From NCBI GenBank assembly GCA_003648225.1, contig QMOL01000019.1:1-18943 (forward strand): a DNA stretch of 18,943 bases, in the 5' to 3' direction. This DNA comes from Chlamydiota bacterium (GTDB taxonomy: Bacteria > Auribacterota > UBA3054 > B51-G9). The translations under genes and the position numbers were made by a program. A model generated the notes under the pieces. The model worked only from the letters and a program-made list of their open reading frames with translations, had not been told where the DNA came from and did not search any database. How positions within the stretch are numbered: position 1 is the first letter of the stretch; each line of letters starts with the position of its first letter. This document shows, in pieces, positions 15,886 through 18,943 of the stretch.

Positions 15886-15925
15886 TTATTAACTGAATAT
15901 TAAATATTTAATAGCCGGTTAATAA
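15886..15925. promoter_or_regulatory. Nested 40-bp palindrome upstream of the transporter promoter (candidate operator)
   Basis: TATTAAATATTTAATA (15898-15913) is a perfect 16-bp palindrome. It is flanked at equal 4-bp distances by TTATTAAC (15886-15893) and GTTAATAA (15918-15925), which are exact inverted copies, so the 40 bp are symmetric about 15905/15906. A second inverted pair, AATAAGTT (15921-15928) and AACTTATT (15962-15969), and the direct repeat GTTCTGTAA (15926 and 15955) overlap or adjoin it. It lies about 110 bp upstream of the predicted start of transcription, a position suited to a regulator-binding site. Confidence 0.5.
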
Positions 15926-15969
15926 GTTCTGTAAAATTCATTCGCCGAAACCGGGTTCTGTAACTTATT

Positions 15970-16095
15970 GCAATGGTAGAAAATTTATGTTAAAATTTAA
16001 ACAAGAATGAAAATAACCATTAAATATTATATTGTATTAATAAATTAGTATGTTAGATTGAATCACAGTGTGTAGTGATCTGTGTTGTTTTATCT
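15970..16095. other. AT-rich non-coding stretch
   Basis: This is part of the 503-base gap between the ATP-grasp and binding-protein genes. No frame or clear signal is supported here, apart from a small inverted pair near 16062-16085 (CACAG with CTGTG). Confidence 0.4.
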
Positions 16096-16110
16096 TTGCC
16101 TTATAGGCAA
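16096..16110. repeat. Small hairpin next to the 105-nt folded element
   Basis: TTGCCT-TAT-AGGCAA is a perfect 6-bp stem with a 3-nt loop and TTTT on its plus-strand 3' side. It lies 14 bases from the larger structured element and may belong to the same repeat or act in termination. Confidence 0.5.
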
Positions 16111-16124
16111 TTTTGAGGTCGGAA

Positions 16125-16229
16125 TTAATTGGGGCCTGCTCGAAAAGGTCTTCGTCCCGTTAGGGACGGAATATTTGTAGCATCTTTTTGTGTCGGTGCT
16201 ACAATACTTTTCGAGTAAACCTTAATTAA
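16125..16229. repeat. 105-nt three-way-junction palindromic element
   Basis: The outer stem TTAATTGGGG (16125-16134) pairs with CCTTAATTAA (16220-16229) using two G-U pairs. After a 4/4 internal loop, CTCGAAAAG (16139-16147) pairs perfectly with CTTTTCGAG (16207-16215). Two hairpins lie inside: CGTCCC-GTTA-GGGACG (16153-16168) and TTGTAGCA (16175-16182) with TGCTACAA (16197-16204) around a 14-nt loop. It lies about 40 bases beyond the stop of the minus-strand ATP-grasp gene. The CGTCCC/GGGACG hairpin resembles dispersed palindromes I recall from other bacteria. Mobile REP/MITE-like DNA or a structured RNA are both possible. Confidence 0.7.
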
Positions 16230-16266
16230 GCAGCGGGAGCTACGCGCAACATTCGGTAGAAATTAA

Positions 16267-17625
16267 TTAGATTTGGCAAAGCACGGGCAGCAATCGCTCA
16301 CCGTGGATTACTGTGAGGAGGGGATTAGCGCATGTGCGGCCGAGGATTCCCGAAAAATTTCCGCCGAATGAATAACCTCCGAGATGAATATAGCGCAGTT
16401 CGTTTTTTTTATCAGGAAGCAGTCGGGGGAAATAATTAGTTGGAAGGTTTATAAATTCTTGAACGATGTAATCTTTTCCCAGTGCTGTTTTGATAGAATT
16501 ATTCCATTTATTTTGTTCCATAAATTTACCCTGAAAAATTCCATAACCGCATTTTGATTCGCAAGGTTTTAGAACAAAAAATTCACGGTTCTCGCGAACG
16601 AAATTTACCAAATTGATTTTCTCATTATTGAATTGTGTTTTATCTTCGCGGAAAATTCTCGTCCAAGGAATAAATTTATTTATTGCATCGCAAACTTCTT
16701 CATCAAAATTTTCCTGAATTTTAACGTCCTGTAAAAACGCGAAAAATTTCTTGCTGAACGGAAACTGTGAGCGCGGAGCACCTACCATACAAACTTTCCT
16801 TTCTTTAAATGCCGCGGTAACCGGTGCGAGTAACGACATTTTTTCGGCGTAATCGGTGCCGAGAAGCCGTCGGTAAATCAGGTGGATTTCTTCTCCCGCG
16901 AAAGTCAGTTTTCCACCGCTGAACTCAGCTTGTTCAGGAGTTATAATTTTTGCTTTCAAGCCTTTTTCATTTAAGAATTTTGCTACAGCTTCAAATTCCC
17001 AACTTGTATCTTCGCCCGCTAAATCGAGAATTCCTATAACCGGTTGTTTCGGCATCCCGTTTTCCGGGAAATTAGAAATGAATTCTTCGTAACACGATAA
17101 AAGAGTATCTATAAGATGCGGAACGACATAAATGGGTTTAGACTTTTTTAGGCCAAGTTCGGGATGCCTGTCAATAATTTCCATATAACTTTTGAGAAAA
17201 AGATCGGCATTTGTCATTCCTGAGCAGCCGTCGGTGTTCAATTCAACAAATTTCAGATTGTCCTCATTATAAAAAATATCGAAACGCGAGCAGGGAATAT
17301 TGAAGGAGTAGCCCGGATCAACAAGTGCGAGATTGAAAAAGTCATCATTCCAGTCAAAATGTTTTCGCCATTTTTTCGGCGATTTGACGATGAGATTTGT
17401 AAGCAGCTCAGCTCCTCGAACAGTTTTTTTGACAGCGGATTTAATTAGTTCCGTGTCTGAATGGTCAAGAATTGCGGGAGACATTTCGAATGACAAAGTC
17501 CAAGGACCGTATTTAACGTTATTTTTTTCAAGCAGATGAGAGAGGTCGCGCTGATCATTTTGAAAGATCGGCGGATTTTTTTCGTAAAAGTTTATGAGGT
17601 TTTTATTTTGGATTCCTGTTATCAT
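16267..17625 (-). CDS. Circularly permuted ATP-grasp family ligase, possible glutathione-synthetase analogue
   Basis: This 452-residue protein resembles the circularly permuted ATP-grasp families (glutathionylspermidine-synthase-like). FVELNTDGCSGM (126-137) corresponds to the ELN-D-P/G metal- and substrate-binding motif. F350-VLKP-C-ESKCGYGIFQG (350-366) is the ATP-binding lysine and glycine-rich loop. YIVQEF (386-391) and LGGYSF-GNFSGILGR (415-430) complete the nucleotide site. Such enzymes form amide bonds through an acyl-phosphate. It lies 159 bases downstream of a GshA-type glutamate-cysteine ligase on the same strand, and no classic GshB is visible. Joining Gly or another amine to gamma-glutamylcysteine is therefore a reasonable but unproven role. 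No Shine-Dalgarno precedes the ATG. The fold is fairly sure; the substrate is a guess. Confidence 0.75.
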   Translation of the reverse strand: MITGIQNKNLINFYEKNPPIFQNDQRDLSHLLEKNNVKYGPWTLSFEMSPAILDHSDTELIKSAVKKTVRGAELLTNLIVKSPKKWRKHFDWNDDFFNLALVDPGYSFNIPCSRFDIFYNEDNLKFVELNTDGCSGMTNADLFLKSYMEIIDRHPELGLKKSKPIYVVPHLIDTLLSCYEEFISNFPENGMPKQPVIGILDLAGEDTSWEFEAVAKFLNEKGLKAKIITPEQAEFSGGKLTFAGEEIHLIYRRLLGTDYAEKMSLLAPVTAAFKERKVCMVGAPRSQFPFSKKFFAFLQDVKIQENFDEEVCDAINKFIPWTRIFREDKTQFNNEKINLVNFVRENREFFVLKPCESKCGYGIFQGKFMEQNKWNNSIKTALGKDYIVQEFINLPTNYFPRLLPDKKNELRYIHLGGYSFGGNFSGILGRTCANPLLTVIHGERLLPVLCQI

Positions 17626-17665
17626 TTACAACCACAAAAAATCAGCTTATATATTTAACCACTTT

Positions 17666-17699
17666 GCCATGCCGGTTTTTGATTGTTTGCAGGCATGGC
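17666..17699. repeat. Perfect 8-bp stem with 18-nt loop in the gshA/ATP-grasp gap
   Basis: GCCATGCC (17666-17673) pairs with GGCATGGC (17692-17699). It is one of two hairpins in the 159-base gap and could be an attenuator, an mRNA processing signal or a dispersed repeat. No strong T-run follows on the minus strand. Confidence 0.6.
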
Positions 17700-17705
17700 T
17701 GAGTA

Positions 17706-17731
17706 AATTTGATTTCAAGAAAAATCAAATT
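17706..17731. repeat. Perfect 10-bp AT-rich stem-loop in the gshA/ATP-grasp gap
   Basis: AATTTGATTT (17706-17715) pairs with AAATCAAATT (17722-17731) around a 6-nt loop. On the minus strand it comes just before the GC-rich hairpin at 17666-17699. Confidence 0.6.
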
Positions 17732-17778
17732 GAATTTTATTACAATCAATTATTATTTAATGATTTTCTATTCACGAA

Positions 17779-17796
17779 TACGGATTACGGATTACG
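17779..17796. repeat. 7-bp tandem repeat across the gshA stop codon
   Basis: The unit TACGGAT occurs twice plus a partial third copy. The stop codon of the minus-strand gene (17787-17785) and its last residues RNP are formed by this repeat. Confidence 0.65.
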
Positions 17797-18943
17797 TTCT
17801 TCCAAAGCAGCGGCGATGGCACTGATTTTACCGAGAGTTCTGTAAATAATCTGGCTGTCGCTGTTGCACAAACATTCGCTTGGCGTGTCAACAGGATGCA
17901 AAGTACAGTATCTGTAAAAACTCATCCCTTTCGCGTTTAGATTGTCTGTCGCGCCGCGTTCACTGTTTGCGCGCAGGAATGTGCCGATGATTTGCAGACC
18001 GATGAGGTAAACGACCGGTTCTGTGACAAATTCATTTGTAATATTTCTTGTAGGCACAGCTTCCTGAATGATAACATTACTGATAGGTTGTTTACCTTTC
18101 CCGACTGCCATTTTATTTCGAGCTTTCCGATTCATGCGCATTATTTCGTCCGGTGATTTAACGACCATAATTCCCATTCCATAAGTTCCGGAATCGTTTT
18201 TAATAAAGACGCGCGGTGGATTTTTAATTCCATATTCATCATATTTTTTCTTTATCGATAACAAAATTTTATCTACCGCTGCAGCGATTTTTCCACGTCC
18301 GTTTTCAGTATTGAAATCAACATTCGATTCCGAATCCGTTATTGCACTTAATAGCCAGGGATCGAAATCAAATTTTTTTGCAAGTTCATTAATTAAGTTA
18401 TTATAACTTTTAAAGAAATAAGATTTACGACGCTTATGCCAGCCAAAACTTATCGGCGGAATAACGGGCTGGTTTAAGCCGTTCAGCCAGTCAATTTCTC
18501 CATCTGAAAGATCATTATTCAGAAGGATCCAGTCGAAAGGGGAGTTGCTTTGGTCAACAAGAAGATTATTTTTTTTGATAATTGGTTTTGTGTTTAAAAG
18601 TTTTCCGTCAAAAGTTTCTAGGTGGCAGTTTTGGATGTCCATTGTCGCTACAGTAACTTTCAAACCCGTTTTTTCAAGAATATTTTTAAGGCTCCAAAGA
18701 TGAGCGTTATAAAATTTATTTCTCGAATGGGCTTCAGGAATAATTAAGACGTTTATGTGCGGTATGTTGTTAAACTTTTTTTTAATAACTTTAGTTATGG
18801 AATCCATTGCCTCATCGGCAAATTTTTCGCACAGATTATTAAAACCGGCGGGGAAAAGGTTTAAGTCAATACATGCGGCTTTATATCCCGAATCGCGGAT
18901 ATCGGCGGAAGAATAAAATGGAATATCCAATCCTTCGGATTTA
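17785..18943 (-). CDS. gshA: Type II glutamate-cysteine ligase GshA (5' end outside window)
   Basis: The enzyme joins L-glutamate and L-cysteine with ATP to give gamma-glutamylcysteine, the first step of glutathione synthesis. The sequence matches the Acidithiobacillus-type GshA family (TIGR02049/PF08886 from memory). Diagnostic segments are SSADIRDSGYKAACIDLNLF-PAGFNNLC near the visible start, RVFIKNDSGTYGMGIM, MNRKARNKMAVGKGK and NVIIQEAVPT. The frame stays open to the right edge, with KSEG before LDIPFYSS. The TTG at 18930 is therefore an internal Leu codon, and perhaps 40-50 N-terminal residues lie outside the window (the usual length is about 420-440). The ATP-grasp gene follows on the same strand, suggesting a small thiol-synthesis unit. 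The stop codon lies in a short tandem repeat. Confidence 0.88.
   Translation of the reverse strand, partial: KSEGLDIPFYSSADIRDSGYKAACIDLNLFPAGFNNLCEKFADEAMDSITKVIKKKFNNIPHINVLIIPEAHSRNKFYNAHLWSLKNILEKTGLKVTVATMDIQNCHLETFDGKLLNTKPIIKKNNLLVDQSNSPFDWILLNNDLSDGEIDWLNGLNQPVIPPISFGWHKRRKSYFFKSYNNLINELAKKFDFDPWLLSAITDSESNVDFNTENGRGKIAAAVDKILLSIKKKYDEYGIKNPPRVFIKNDSGTYGMGIMVVKSPDEIMRMNRKARNKMAVGKGKQPISNVIIQEAVPTRNITNEFVTEPVVYLIGLQIIGTFLRANSERGATDNLNAKGMSFYRYCTLHPVDTPSECLCNSDSQIIYRTLGKISAIAAALEERNP

Noticed and set aside
16125..16229. tRNA-like reading of the folded element
   Set aside because: The fold has two inner hairpins, not three arms of tRNA size, and there is no T-loop consensus or 7-bp acceptor stem.
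16062..16260. CRISPR array or insertion sequence
   Set aside because: There are no regularly spaced direct repeats, no transposase frame and no target-site duplication that I could identify.
18928..18930. TTG as the start of the GshA gene
   Set aside because: The frame continues to the window edge, no Shine-Dalgarno lies before it, and the protein would lack the usual N-terminal 40-50 residues.

Overview
The window looks like a piece of an AT-rich, anaerobic, polysaccharide-degrading bacterial genome, most likely from the PVC group (Lentisphaerota/Victivallales-like). This placement is an inference. It rests on a glycine-rich surface protein with a GGGGGGRVAVYY motif, a URO-D-like methyltransferase beside a corrinoid protein, GH78 and GH106-type glycosidases with no signal peptide, and poor Shine-Dalgarno usage. 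No rRNA, tRNA or other marker gene is present to confirm it.

Layout. Bases 1-3257 (+) hold the 3' part of a large repetitive secreted or surface protein that runs off the left edge and contains a gapless tandem duplication of about 178 residues. A PHP-domain phosphoesterase (3258-3956, +) starts on the base after its stop codon. Everything from 4214 to the right edge is on the minus strand. Read in the direction of transcription, a truncated type II glutamate-cysteine ligase (GshA) and a circularly permuted ATP-grasp ligase come first (18943 to 16267). A 503-base non-coding region follows (15764-16266). It carries a folded 105-nt repeat-like element, a nested palindrome and a good sigma70-type promoter. 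Then comes a carbohydrate-use locus: solute-binding protein, two ABC permeases, a corrinoid protein, a URO-D-like methyltransferase, a GH78 alpha-L-rhamnosidase and a GH106-like glycoside hydrolase (15763 to 4214).

How the genes may work together. The importer would bring in rhamnose-containing oligosaccharides. The two glycosidases lack signal peptides and would cut them in the cytoplasm. The corrinoid protein and URO-D-like enzyme form a methyl-transfer pair, and their place inside a sugar locus suggests that they remove O-methyl groups from methylated sugars or sugar aglycones. The URO-D-like protein lacks the usual Cys zinc ligands (HSD instead of HxC, THD instead of a Cys loop), so it is not a standard coenzyme M methyltransferase. 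No ABC ATPase, corrinoid activase or rhamnose catabolic gene lies in the window.

Regulatory signals. Three minus-strand promoters with 17-bp spacers are visible, ahead of the binding protein, the corrinoid gene and the GH106-like gene. A convincing intrinsic terminator follows the corrinoid gene and a weak one follows GH78. Several palindromic elements stand out: one placed in frame inside the GH106-like gene, one between the binding-protein and permease genes, and a three-way-junction element downstream of the ATP-grasp gene.
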